DNA of 64,000 nucleotides from Paenibacillus sp. FSL K6-3182 (lineage in GTDB: Bacteria; Bacillota; Bacilli; Paenibacillales; Paenibacillaceae). The stretch lies in NCBI RefSeq assembly GCF_037976325.1, contig NZ_CP150265.1, positions 6,523,001 through 6,587,000 on the forward strand, written 5' to 3'. Under the pieces are notes generated by a model. That model worked only from the letters and a program-made list of their open reading frames with translations. It was not told the DNA's origin and made no database searches. Both the position numbers and the translations under genes were made by a program. Below, piece by piece: positions 1-8,288 of this stretch (position 1 is its first letter; each line of letters starts with the position of its first letter).

Positions 1-435
1 GTAATTAGATAAACGCAGCTCCTTGCCGCTTACTGGATCAATGACCGTATTTTTCAATAGAGTATTCTGCCAATTAACCGTCTTTACATTCGGATCCATG
101 ATCACATGAATCTCTTTATTTCCCTCTGAAACCATAAAGGCCTCACTTGCAGGCGTTACAAATAAAACCTCCAAGTCCTTGGCGGAATCGGACGTATTGT
201 GAAGCTCATACTGAACCGTTACTTCCGCATGGCTTTTGTACCGTTCGATATCACGGAAGGTAAACGCAACCTTCTCGCGAACCAAACTCACTTGCGATTG
301 ATCATCCAGCTCCAGCCTGCCATAACCCTCCGCAGGATAATGCAGCGGTCCCCCGTTGGCACTTGCTGCTTCTGGTAAAAGCATAAATAATAGGACAGCG
401 GTCAAAATTAATGGTCGAAGCTTATGCAGGAACAC
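1..435 (-). CDS. secreted protein of unknown function, 3' end outside window
   Basis: Open frame of 145 codons running off the left edge, so the C-terminus is missing. I place the start at a GTG at 435-433, preceded by a GAGGTGAT-like ribosome site. The N-terminus reads VFLHKLRPLILTAVLLFMLL followed by PEAASA, a plausible signal peptide with an AxA cleavage site. The visible mature part (YGRLELDDQS, FTFRDIERYKSHAEVTVQYE) looks like a beta-rich extracellular domain; I do not recognise the family. It ends the transcription unit downstream of glnS, but a terminator lies between them, so it is probably transcribed separately. Confidence 0.6.
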   Translation of the reverse strand, partial: MFLHKLRPLILTAVLLFMLLPEAASANGGPLHYPAEGYGRLELDDQSQVSLVREKVAFTFRDIERYKSHAEVTVQYELHNTSDSAKDLEVLFVTPASEAFMVSEGNKEIHVIMDPNVKTVNWQNTLLKNTVIDPVSGKELRLSNY

Positions 436-476
436 TCCATCACCTCGTTCTCCGATTGTAGAGCCTCACAAAAAAA

Positions 477-526
477 GAAGCCTCCATATGTATTATTTTA
501 CCACATGAGAGGCTTCATCTTGTTAT
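477..526 (-). terminator. rho-independent terminator of glnS
   Basis: Stem arms GAAGCCTC (477-484) and GAGGCTTC (519-526) with partial inner pairing. On the minus strand the hairpin is followed by a run of T. It lies directly after the glnS stop codon. Confidence 0.75.
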
Positions 527-530
527 CGCT

Positions 531-2210
531 CTATTTTTTCTTCCACGTATCCTTAAGCGGTACGATGCGATTGAAGACTAGCTTCGTATTCGTTGTATGT
601 TTTTTGTCCACGCAAAAATAACCATGCCGAACGAATTGGAACTTATCCTCTGGCTGCGGAAGAACCTCAAAAGGCTCAATCCTACAATCTTTCACGATTT
701 GCAGTGAGCTCGGATTAATGACGCTGTCCCAAGCTATAACGGTATCCTTCGGGATTTCATTACCCCGCAGCAGACTATCATAAAGGTGGACATCCACCTT
801 AGCCGCGTGACTCTCCGAAACCCAGTGGACCGTCCCCTTCACCTTCCGGCCGGTAAAGCCCGTTCCGCTTTTCGTTTCGGGATCGTAAGTGCAGCGAAGC
901 TCAATGATCTCACCTGTGGCTTCATCTTTAATGACTTCCTCACATCTAATGAAGTAGGCACCGATCAGCCGAACTTCAGCTCCGGGTGCTAATCTGTGAA
1001 ATCCTTTGGACGGCTGCTCCATAAAATCATCTTTCTCTATAAATAGCGTTCTAGAGAAGGTGACCTTGCGTTTGCCAAGCGTGTCGTTCTCGCTATTGTT
1101 ATCAATGGACAACAGCTCGGTTTGGCCCTCCGGATAATTAGTAATAACCACTTTCAGTGGATGGATGACGGCCATTACGCCTTTGACCTTCGCCTTCAAA
1201 TCCTGTCTTGCCGCATGCTCCAGCATCGCGATATCAACGGAATTTTGCGCTCTAATCATGCCGATCTCATCGATAAAATTTCTAATGCTCTCGGGCGTAA
1301 AGCCTCTTCGCCTGAGTCCACGGATCGTTGGCAGCCTTGGATCATCCCAGCCGTCGACAAAGCCGCCCTCAACGAGCTGTCTCAAATACCGCTTGCTCGT
1401 CACGACACCCGTTAGATTCAGCCTTCCGAATTCCCTTTGCCTTGGCGGCTGAGCAAATTCCAGCTCCTTCAATACCCATTCGTACAAAGGACGATGGTCT
1501 TTGAACTCAACGGAGCATAACGAGTAGGTAATGCCCTCGATGGCATCTTGAATCGGATGCGCAAAATCGTACATCGGATAAATGCACCACTTATTTCCCG
1601 TCCGGTAATGCTCAGCATGGATAATGCGATAAATAACGGGATCTCTTAAATTAATATTAGGCGCACTCATATCGATTTTGGCACGCAATACTTTGGAAGC
1701 GGCCTTAAAATCACCGTTTTTCATTTTCGCAAACTGCTCTAAATTTTCATCAATGGAACGATTTCGGTAAGGGCTATCCTTGCCCGGCTCCGTAAGCGTC
1801 CCCCGATATTCCGTTACTTCCTCTGGCGATAATTCACAAACATAAGCCTTTCCTTTACTTATGAGCGCAACAGCAGCGTCATATATCGCATCCGAATAAT
1901 CCGAACCATAATAAATATGGCTGCCTGGACGATAACCAAGCCAATTGATATCTTCGATAATGGCATTCACATATTCGATATCCTCCTTCAGAGGATTCGT
2001 GTCGTCAAATCGCAAATGAAACCTCCCATTATACTTTTGCGCAATCGTATAGTTTGTATGGATGGCATAGGCGCTTCCGATATGAAGGTATCCATTAGGC
2101 TCAGGCGGAAACCGCGTGCACATTTCTCGTGTAAACACGCCTGCTTGAAGATCCTCATTAATAATTTTATATAAAAAATGATCCGTGATCGGCTCTAATT
2201 CGCTGCTCAT
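531..2210 (-). CDS. glnS: glutaminyl-tRNA synthetase
   Basis: Class I aminoacyl-tRNA synthetase of 559 residues that attaches glutamine to tRNA-Gln in the cytoplasm, at the usual bacterial GlnRS length. The HIGH-type motif is HIGSA near residue 43 in the PPEPNGYLHIGSA context, FDDTNP follows, and the KMSKS-type loop reads VTSKR near residue 270. The C-terminal half is the beta-barrel anticodon-binding domain (GTVHWVSESHA). Many Firmicutes make Gln-tRNA only by GatCAB transamidation, so a dedicated GlnRS is notable, although it is known in Paenibacillaceae. Expression is probably controlled by the T-box leader immediately upstream. The ATG at 2210 follows a GGAGGTTTTACA-type ribosome site. Confidence 0.95.
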   Translation of the reverse strand: MSSELEPITDHFLYKIINEDLQAGVFTREMCTRFPPEPNGYLHIGSAYAIHTNYTIAQKYNGRFHLRFDDTNPLKEDIEYVNAIIEDINWLGYRPGSHIYYGSDYSDAIYDAAVALISKGKAYVCELSPEEVTEYRGTLTEPGKDSPYRNRSIDENLEQFAKMKNGDFKAASKVLRAKIDMSAPNINLRDPVIYRIIHAEHYRTGNKWCIYPMYDFAHPIQDAIEGITYSLCSVEFKDHRPLYEWVLKELEFAQPPRQREFGRLNLTGVVTSKRYLRQLVEGGFVDGWDDPRLPTIRGLRRRGFTPESIRNFIDEIGMIRAQNSVDIAMLEHAARQDLKAKVKGVMAVIHPLKVVITNYPEGQTELLSIDNNSENDTLGKRKVTFSRTLFIEKDDFMEQPSKGFHRLAPGAEVRLIGAYFIRCEEVIKDEATGEIIELRCTYDPETKSGTGFTGRKVKGTVHWVSESHAAKVDVHLYDSLLRGNEIPKDTVIAWDSVINPSSLQIVKDCRIEPFEVLPQPEDKFQFVRHGYFCVDKKHTTNTKLVFNRIVPLKDTWKKK

Positions 2211-2269
2211 TGTAAAACCTCCAATTTAGGGTTGCTATCGATACCTTGATTTTTCATGTCCCAAAAAAC

Positions 2270-2560
2270 AAAAAAAAAATTCCACCCCCAAGACTTCGCG
2301 TCTTGGGGACGAAATTTTTCGCGGTACCACCCCAGATTCGTTAATATGTCGCCATATCAACCTCTTCAAGTACGGCACCAAAGGATGCTTATACTCTAGC
2401 TCTATAACAGGAGCTCCTGTCACAGCATCCCCTTACTCAGGTTCCGATGTGATGCTCAGAGACTTGTTTCGATAAACCATTCCTTGCCCCTTTTCAGCTG
2501 CCGGGGCTCTCTGCGAAAGAATGTGTTTATGTACTCTTCTCGTCATCGCCTTTTTCAATA
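2270..2560 (-). promoter_or_regulatory. T-box riboswitch leader of glnS (tRNA-Gln)
   Basis: On the minus strand the leader contains the T-box antiterminator core GGGGTGGTACCGCG (2333-2320). A competing terminator hairpin CCCCAAGAC/GTCTTGGGG (2308-2286) follows, trailed by a long T run. Stem I begins with GCGATGACGAGAAGAGTA near 2548 and closes with CATC near 2452. Before the closing strand lies GAAACAAG, whose CAA (2466-2464) is a fitting glutamine specifier codon. Uncharged tRNA-Gln should stabilise the antiterminator and switch glnS on. The T-box and terminator are directly visible. The specifier assignment is inferred from position and from the downstream gene. Confidence 0.93.
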
Positions 2561-2628
2561 TTTCATATATGTTAACAAATCGTTCCCTGAATTGTAAATG
2601 GTTATTCTACACAGCAAGCTAGAAAATA

Positions 2629-2964
2629 CTAATGCCTTGGCGCCCACAGTATAACTGAAACACCGACCAAGCAAATTGCAGCACCTATCCAGTCGTATAA
2701 ATCAGGTGTTTTTTTATCGACCAGCCAGCCCCACAATACGGCCATCACTATAAAAACGCCCCCGTACGCCGCATAGACTCTTCCGAACGAGGGGAAGGAT
2801 TGAAATGTAGCAATAACACCATATAGTGCCAAAGCTACACCTCCGACCATTCCCCAATACATCGGCTTGCCTTCACGCAGCCATAACCAAATCAGGTAAC
2901 CTCCACCTATTTCAGCTAACCCAGCTAATAAAAATACCAATATTCCTGTAATCATCTCTATCAC
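2629..2964 (-). CDS. YnfA/UPF0060 family membrane protein
   Basis: Small membrane protein of 111 residues with four predicted transmembrane helices, the layout of UPF0060/YnfA proteins, which resemble half-length SMR transporters. Typical family segments are [20 protein letters not shown] near residue 15, [14 protein letters not shown] near 60 and W-DW-IGA near 90. The transported substrate, if any, is not known for most members. It is transcribed towards glnS and is the last of three minus-strand genes (2629-3756), with a short gap to the next gene upstream. Confidence 0.85.
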   Translation of the reverse strand: MIEMITGILVFLLAGLAEIGGGYLIWLWLREGKPMYWGMVGGVALALYGVIATFQSFPSFGRVYAAYGGVFIVMAVLWGWLVDKKTPDLYDWIGAAICLVGVSVILWAPRH

Positions 2965-2997
2965 ATCCGATAACCCAAGCTGATTGAATACTTATTT

Positions 2998-3480
2998 CTA
3001 AGCCTGAGGCAAATTTTCAAAAGCTTGTACATACTTATCGTATTTCATTTTCCATACGTCCTTGCGAGAGGCAATTGTTTTTCCATCCAGCAATGCCTCG
3101 ATAACATCCAAACATACATCCCAGCCGGCAATATCTCTAGGGGTATGCGCTGTAATTTGGGCAAGCTTCTCGATTAAAACCAAGCGGCAGCCCTCTGGCT
3201 CTGCATATAATTCAAAACGAACGATATCCTCAGCCCACGTAAACTCCAAAACCGATAACGCTTTGAGCTCGATGATGGCCATCTCTTCAAAATGTCCATT
3301 TTGCATATCAAATTTTATTAATCCGCCTTCACGCAAGTCCGCGATACTCAGTTCGGGGAACCACTGGGCGAGCTTCTCGTTGTCAGTCAGCATCGACCAG
3401 ACACTCTCCACAGCATGCTTCAAATTGCGCTCGAAACGGACCGAATATCCATTCTCAGCTTGGGTAATGGATGCCATCAT
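2998..3480 (-). CDS. SRPBCC/AHSA1-like domain protein
   Basis: Protein of 160 residues with the START/AHSA1-type helix-grip fold: an N-terminal strand (YSVRFERNLKHAVESVWSML), then TDNEKLAQWFPE, then strands ending in FELYAEPEGCRLVLIEK and a long C-terminal helix with AGWDVCLDVIEALL. Family members bind small hydrophobic ligands or act as stress-associated cofactors. The ligand here cannot be inferred. No membrane segment or signal peptide is present. It probably shares a transcript with the 84-residue membrane protein upstream, which ends 21 bp before its start. Confidence 0.8.
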   Translation of the reverse strand: MMASITQAENGYSVRFERNLKHAVESVWSMLTDNEKLAQWFPELSIADLREGGLIKFDMQNGHFEEMAIIELKALSVLEFTWAEDIVRFELYAEPEGCRLVLIEKLAQITAHTPRDIAGWDVCLDVIEALLDGKTIASRKDVWKMKYDKYVQAFENLPQA

Positions 3481-3501
3481 GTCTACTCACCTCGTCCTTA
3501 T

Positions 3502-3756
3502 TTATTCCTGATTGTATTTTTTCTCAAAAACAGACCATCGAATCAAAGAAAGAGTAACACCCACGACAAATGAAATAAAAATAATAGGCGCCATTTCGAT
3601 TTGATCTACACTTTTACGACCGAGTACAATGAGTACTCCCTGAATAATTAAAACGTAAATCAATATATAAAGCACCCATCTAATAGCATACGACAGCTTG
3701 CCCTTTGTTCTTATCTTGCTCCATTTCTCGCGATTGAATTTGTTGAAGTCATTCAC
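3502..3756 (-). CDS. small two-helix membrane protein
   Basis: An 84-residue protein with a basic N-terminus (NKFNREKWSKIRTKGKLSYA) and two hydrophobic helices, WVLYILIYVLIIQGVLIVLG and APIIFISFVVGVTLSLI. I do not recognise a family. Position at the head of a minus-strand group with the SRPBCC and YnfA genes, plus a ribosome site (GAGGGATAACC) before the ATG, support it being real. No function is proposed. Confidence 0.6.
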   Translation of the reverse strand: MNDFNKFNREKWSKIRTKGKLSYAIRWVLYILIYVLIIQGVLIVLGRKSVDQIEMAPIIFISFVVGVTLSLIRWSVFEKKYNQE

Positions 3757-3861
3757 AGGTTATCCCTCACCCAATTACATATTTCTAGTGATACATACTC
3801 CCGAAATAGGATTCAGCACCTTATTTAATATGGCGATTATAACATAAGTATAATCAAAAAT

Positions 3862-3901
3862 AGGCTGCAGCAAGAAGAATAATCCTTCTTCACTACAGCC
3901 T
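3862..3901 (-). terminator. terminator after the Gfo/Idh/MocA remnant
   Basis: Arms AGGCTG (3862-3867) and CAGCCT (3896-3901) enclose a second paired block, AGAAG with CTTCT. On the minus strand the hairpin is followed by ATTTTTGATT. It would have served the now-broken oxidoreductase gene. Confidence 0.65.
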
Positions 3902-3939
3902 TGCACGTCAACCGACTATTCATTTTTTGTTATATGAAG

Positions 3940-4300
3940 CTACGAAAACAACAAAGAATCGCTAATTGCAGGTACATCCATCCACTGTCTCGACTCGGCA
4001 GAACGCTCAACAGCTTCAATAACGAGCTGATTTCTATAGCCGTCCTCAAAGTTCGGAGCAGGATTAATCCCGCTGTGCAGCCCTTCCATGAACGTCGCCA
4101 ACATATTATGACCATCAATCAGCTTCTTAGCTAGCTGTATCGCAGGCGCAAAACGGTAATTATGGCAAATCATATGCATAACGCCTGCTTTTTTTACCGC
4201 CTGCAGCATCTCCGCTGCTTGGCTTGCACTGACCGCGAGCGGCTTCTCGCAAATGACATGCTTGCCCGCTTCTGCCGCATAGTATGACCGAAATTTGATT
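3940..4300 (-). pseudogene. Gfo/Idh/MocA family oxidoreductase remnant
   Basis: The frame reads YYAAEAGKHVICEKPLAVSA into MICHNYRFAPAIQLAKKL, the signature end of the NAD-binding domain of Gfo/Idh/MocA dehydrogenases. It then jumps to FEDGYRNQLVIEAVERSAES, which belongs to the far C-terminus. The N-terminal Rossmann motif is absent and roughly 150 residues are missing in the middle, so about 110 of 350-390 residues remain. Upstream of about 4300 the sequence is unrelated. Two separate deletions are the simplest explanation. Confidence 0.8.
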
Positions 4301-4371
4301 AAGGTGTTGATTTCATACTTTTGTTTGTTGTCCGTTCTCTCCCGTTACAACTAAATTCCAATACCTAATAG

Positions 4372-4417
4372 AATAGAGCCTCCAAGCCTGCACCTGAGCA
4401 GGCCTGAAAGCTCTATT
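4372..4417 (-). terminator. terminator of the SLH surface protein gene
   Basis: Nested hairpin: outer arms AATAGAGC (4372-4379) and GCTCTATT (4410-4417), inner arms GCCTGC and GCAGGC. It lies about 90 bp past the stop codon at 4504. On the minus strand the trailing sequence is only moderately T-rich. Confidence 0.55.
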
Positions 4418-4503
4418 GGTTAACCAACCTTCAATGGCTGATGTCAGGGCAGCAGCAATTTGACTAATAGATCAAGCTGTCGGCTCAGCATAACAAATTG
4501 CCT

Positions 4504-6741
4504 TTATTTGCTCGCTGCTAGATCATCCAATATATATTGAATGATAGCAACGACTTCAGCTCGAGTTGCCGATTCAGCTGGAACAAATAGATTCTTTCCC
4601 CGACCCTTCAGGATGCCACGGTCTTTAGCTGTCTTCACAGCATATTTGGCCCAATTTGAAATAAGACGATCATCAGCAAACCCAGTCTCTGGCGCAAGCG
4701 CGCCTCCCTCAGGTTCGCCAAGAGCTCTCATAGCTATTACGGCTAACTCCTGACGATTAATTCCCCCCTTTGGTTGGAGGCTTCCATCCGGATAGCCAAT
4801 AAATAAACCATGCTGGTAACCAAGTGCGATCGCATTCGCTGCATAAGGGGCGATTTGCTCCCCATCACTAAAGCTCGGTTCACTCCCTTGTGCTGGACCA
4901 GACCAACCTAATGCCTTAACCAGCATGACGATAAAATCCTGCCTTGATACTTTCTCGTTAGGCCTAAAGGTCCCATCAGGGTACCCCGAAATCCAGCCCT
5001 GCTGAACTGCTGACTGTATGATCGACTCTGCCCATGACCCCGAAATATCGTTAAATGAAATGGGCTTGACGGGACCAACAGGAGTCTCCGTAGTTGGAGT
5101 CGGAGATGGCGGAGTATACGGAACAAAAGCTCGGTTTACCCTAATTGTGTATAGCAGCTCTTCACCGCTCTGCGAGACGACTTTAATATGAATATCATTG
5201 TTCCCTTGACTCAACAGTAGATCTACGCTGTCGCTAGCACTTGCAACTGGGACGTAGGTCGAGTCATTTACTGATACGCTTACTAAAGCATGACTCTCTG
5301 CTGCAACTGGTTTTACCGTTATCGCATAAACCGAATAACCAACGGATGCTTCGTAGTTTACTGTTTCAGGATGAAACAAAGGTGTAAGTGTTCCTGCTGA
5401 CAAACTCAAATCGCTCAGTGTAGCATTGTGGCTTGGCCGCAAGACTTGTACGGTGTAGATTTGCTCATTTCCCTCCTCGGCCGTTACGCGTATGGCAATC
5501 GTATTTAGGCCTGCCTCCAGCGGCAGGGGAGCGCTTGCCGAACCGTTGGTCAAGCTTTGATATGAACCTCCATTGACACTTACCGCTATAGACGCATTCG
5601 TTCCCGCTGCCGAAGGCGTCAGCGTAATCGCACTCTGATTACTCCCCACTTCGGCTGAATAGCTATAAATTCCAGCATCGAATAATGGGCTGAGCGTACC
5701 AGAAGAGAGAGATAAGCTGCTTAAATTCGCATCGTTGCTCTGCCTATAAACTGTCAGCACATATTGATTCACCGTCGCTCTGTCCTCTGCCGTTACGCGT
5801 ATGGCAATCGTATTCAGGCCTGCCTCCAACGGCAGGGGAGCGCTTGCCGAACCGCTGAATATGCTAGTGTATGTTCCCCCATTAGCACTGTAGGCGATTA
5901 AAGCATTCGCTTCTGATGCTGTAGGCGTTACCATGATGGAATCTTGACTATTTGCTACAACAGCCTCATAGCTGAAGCGTCCGCTGGCGAAATCCGGCTG
6001 CAGCAAAGCACTTCCGGATAAGCTTAGCTGCTCTAAAGTTGCATTCGTGCTAGGCTCAGCTCGAATAACTTCGATTGTATATTTTCTAGTTTGGGAGCCA
6101 TCCGCAGAAATCGTTTCAACCGGAATGGCAGTGCTGCCCACCCCAAGCGGGATAGCGGAGCTAGCTTCGCCATCTGCTCCCCCTATCCCATTTATGGACA
6201 AGCTACCATCGGCATCGTTTAAAGTAGGAGTGACCATTGTAGAGACTGTTGAATAAGGAACGTAAACGGTGTAATTAAGCGTATTCGCGTCGAATGCAAT
6301 CGTCCCAGCTGAAGTTTCCAGCTTCTTTAGAGCAGCAACGTTGGCCAACGGCCGATGCACATGGAAATTAATCAGTCGAGTGACTGTGCCATCGGAAGAA
6401 GTAATTTTTATTTCTACGAGGTTATTTGCAGGATTTAGAGGAAGATGGCCTGTCGAAGTCCATTGCCCAAGATTTTTCCAACTATCTCCATTCATTTGAT
6501 ATTGTATTGTTGCATTTTCATCGACGGTCTTGATTGCGAAATAGTACGTTAAAATCGAACTTCTGGGAATGTAGACATCATAATCGTTAATCGTGTTCGA
6601 AAGAGATGGGGTATGCGGATATGTAAATTCAACCCTGTCCACATCCACATTATTGCTCCCAGCCGCCCTAACATAATGACTCAAAGATGCTGGAAGCAGT
6701 ATGCTAACTACTAACAAGATTAGGCCTATTTTTCTTAACAT
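4504..6741 (-). CDS. secreted cadherin-like repeat protein with C-terminal SLH domains
   Basis: Protein of 745 residues. It has a signal peptide (residues 1-26, MLRKIGLILLVVSILLPASL then SHYVRA) and then about five 90-residue beta-sandwich repeats from about 40 to 545. These carry the recurring N-A-x-L-x-x-L-x-L-S-x-G-x-L-x-P-x-F motif of cadherin-like beta sandwich domains. A short proline/threonine linker (PYTPPSPTPTTETP) leads to three SLH domains (about 565-745) that bind secondary cell wall polymer. It is therefore a cell-surface protein, probably adhesive or structural; no catalytic domain is seen. Two repeats share the exact stretch GSASAPLPLEAGLNTIAIRV, a sign of recent internal duplication. 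The ribosome site AAAGGGG precedes the ATG. Confidence 0.85.
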   Translation of the reverse strand: MLRKIGLILLVVSILLPASLSHYVRAAGSNNVDVDRVEFTYPHTPSLSNTINDYDVYIPRSSILTYYFAIKTVDENATIQYQMNGDSWKNLGQWTSTGHLPLNPANNLVEIKITSSDGTVTRLINFHVHRPLANVAALKKLETSAGTIAFDANTLNYTVYVPYSTVSTMVTPTLNDADGSLSINGIGGADGEASSAIPLGVGSTAIPVETISADGSQTRKYTIEVIRAEPSTNATLEQLSLSGSALLQPDFASGRFSYEAVVANSQDSIMVTPTASEANALIAYSANGGTYTSIFSGSASAPLPLEAGLNTIAIRVTAEDRATVNQYVLTVYRQSNDANLSSLSLSSGTLSPLFDAGIYSYSAEVGSNQSAITLTPSAAGTNASIAVSVNGGSYQSLTNGSASAPLPLEAGLNTIAIRVTAEEGNEQIYTVQVLRPSHNATLSDLSLSAGTLTPLFHPETVNYEASVGYSVYAITVKPVAAESHALVSVSVNDSTYVPVASASDSVDLLLSQGNNDIHIKVVSQSGEELLYTIRVNRAFVPYTPPSPTPTTETPVGPVKPISFNDISGSWAESIIQSAVQQGWISGYPDGTFRPNEKVSRQDFIVMLVKALGWSGPAQGSEPSFSDGEQIAPYAANAIALGYQHGLFIGYPDGSLQPKGGINRQELAVIAMRALGEPEGGALAPETGFADDRLISNWAKYAVKTAKDRGILKGRGKNLFVPAESATRAEVVAIIQYILDDLAASK

Positions 6742-6895
6742 TAAATGAATTCCCCTTTGCTATTCACTTATTTTTCCCTAACGAAAACCACATCTAGCAA
6801 ACTATGTTTATTATATCATATAGACATGACTTATGTAGTTCGATGAATTAAGTGGGAATTGTGAGAATCTATGCTTGAATAAACCGACCACCTGG

Positions 6896-7590
6896 TTACG
6901 CATAGGCTACTAATGCCTCCGTAGCGAACACGAATTCCATATGCGCATGCTGATATGCCTCCGAAGTGGGATGGTATTTCCCGAAAGCAAGGTCTTGCTT
7001 GGCCATACGAAAAAACACTTCAATGCGCCACTTTTTCCCATAGACTTCGAACGCCTTTTCGGGCACATCGTGGCGGTTGCTAATGATGAGATAGGCTCCC
7101 TTGTACGTTGCAGGGCTGTATTCATTGTCCTTTATGCCAACACTCGATTCTTCATCTTCTTTCAAGCGAACAGTGACGACCGCGGCAATAGGGACACGCT
7201 TATCTTTCGAGATCGCTTGCCCTTTCTTGAAGGACAACCAGATTCATACACCAGCGATACGTTTTGGATGAAGAGTCGAACAACCAGCATAAGAAAGGCA
7301 ATTTTTTGGCGTAGGGATGGGCAATAAGCGTATCATCCAAGTTTATGACGTCACCTGGTTTTAGTGCCGTAACGCTAACTTCTTGAAGCCTTGCCGCACG
7401 TTTATGACCAAACGTTCTCCATGCAAACGAAGTTGTGAAAAATCGACTAAGTGTATACTGCGCAAGCTTATAGGGTTTGAACATGGTCGCAAGTAGAGCG
7501 TCCTTACTGGTTAACAAAGCCATTTGGTTCACAGACGAGTGGTTTTCCATCTGTTGGTATGAACTGCATAAGTCATGTGATTTTTTCTAC
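6896..7590 (-). pseudogene. IS4-type transposase remnant, frameshifted and internally deleted
   Basis: Two overlapping frames carry pieces of one DDE transposase. The N-terminal piece (about 7590-7200) includes VINLDDTLIAHPYAKKL, with the first catalytic Asp. The C-terminal piece (7237-6896) includes YGKKWRIEVFFRMAK, which fits the IS4-family Y-(2)-R/K-(3)-E-(6)-K signature. The junction near 7210-7237 lacks the central region with the second Asp, and the frame changes there. The upstream end is open to about 7590, where a stop blocks it. No terminal inverted repeats were found, so the element cannot be delimited. Confidence 0.8.
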
Positions 7591-7820
7591 AGGATCTTTC
7601 TATACCGTTCATCAAATTAACCACCTGCTCTGAACATTTAATAAAAATGATCAAAGAGCCGCAACCATTAAAGAAAGCCGAGCGAAATCAGTTTATGGTT
7701 AACTGAATATCGTCGGCTTAGCAGTAAGCTTATTAAGGTGATAAGATAGCTGAAAATGAGTCCACACCTTTTAGATTTGCACACTACGTTAATACAATGA
7801 TGTCGTTCCCTCTGTCTCTT
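7591..7820. other. non-coding stretch with an inverted repeat
   Basis: No gene is seen between the two remnants. It contains a nested inverted repeat, outer arms AAGCCGA (7675-7681) and TCGGCTT (7713-7719) with inner CAGTT/AACTG. This could be an old terminator or a mobile-element end. Confidence 0.4.
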
Positions 7821-8285
7821 CTATCCTTTAGTCGCGCCTGCCGTCAGACCGTCAACAAAGTGCCTCTGCAAATACATGAACAGCAGCGTAATCATCGTTA
7901 GGCAGAATCAGCCCGGCGCTTGCCGCCTTGCCCAGATGGTCCTGGAAAGTCGTAATGACGTCTGCCGAAAGGCCAGCTGGACCGTCCAGCTCGAATTTTC
8001 CGATTTGATCCATCGTTCCAAGCTCCTGCATCTTCACTTCGACGCCGTATAGTTCCGTAAATTCCTTGATGATGGCATCCACAAAAGGCCGGGCTTCTTT
8101 GCTCTCCCATACCAGCAAGCTCGCGCCGGTCTCCGGTACAAGCTCCGTATCGAGCTTCTCAAACGCCAGATCGAACTGGCTTTGTACACGCCCGCTCCAG
8201 ACTAGCACGCGGCTGCGGCGAGCAGCGATAGCGTTAAGAAAGACAATGGTAGTTTTTTTACGACGCGAGTCAGTGTTTTACCCCG
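7821..8285 (-). pseudogene. collapsed sugar ABC transporter: solute-binding N-terminus joined to permease C-terminus
   Basis: Reading on the minus strand from about 8285, a lipoprotein signal (LSFLTLSLLAAAAC) is interrupted by a stop. After a frame change comes a MalE-like solute-binding N-terminus (ETGASLLVWESKEARPFVDA ... FELDGPAGLSADVITTFQDH). Near 7890-7900 this switches, in another frame, to LLFMYLQRHFVDGLTAGATK, the characteristic last residues of a MalG-type permease, ending in TAG at 7823-7821. A deletion of about 2.5-3 kb inside a malE-malF-malG-like operon explains this. It follows the two esterases, so it was probably once part of their operon. Confidence 0.82.
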
Positions 8286-8288
8286 TAT

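Noticed and set aside
2235..2423. 62-residue frame on the minus strand
   Set aside because: Lies inside the T-box leader and its terminator.
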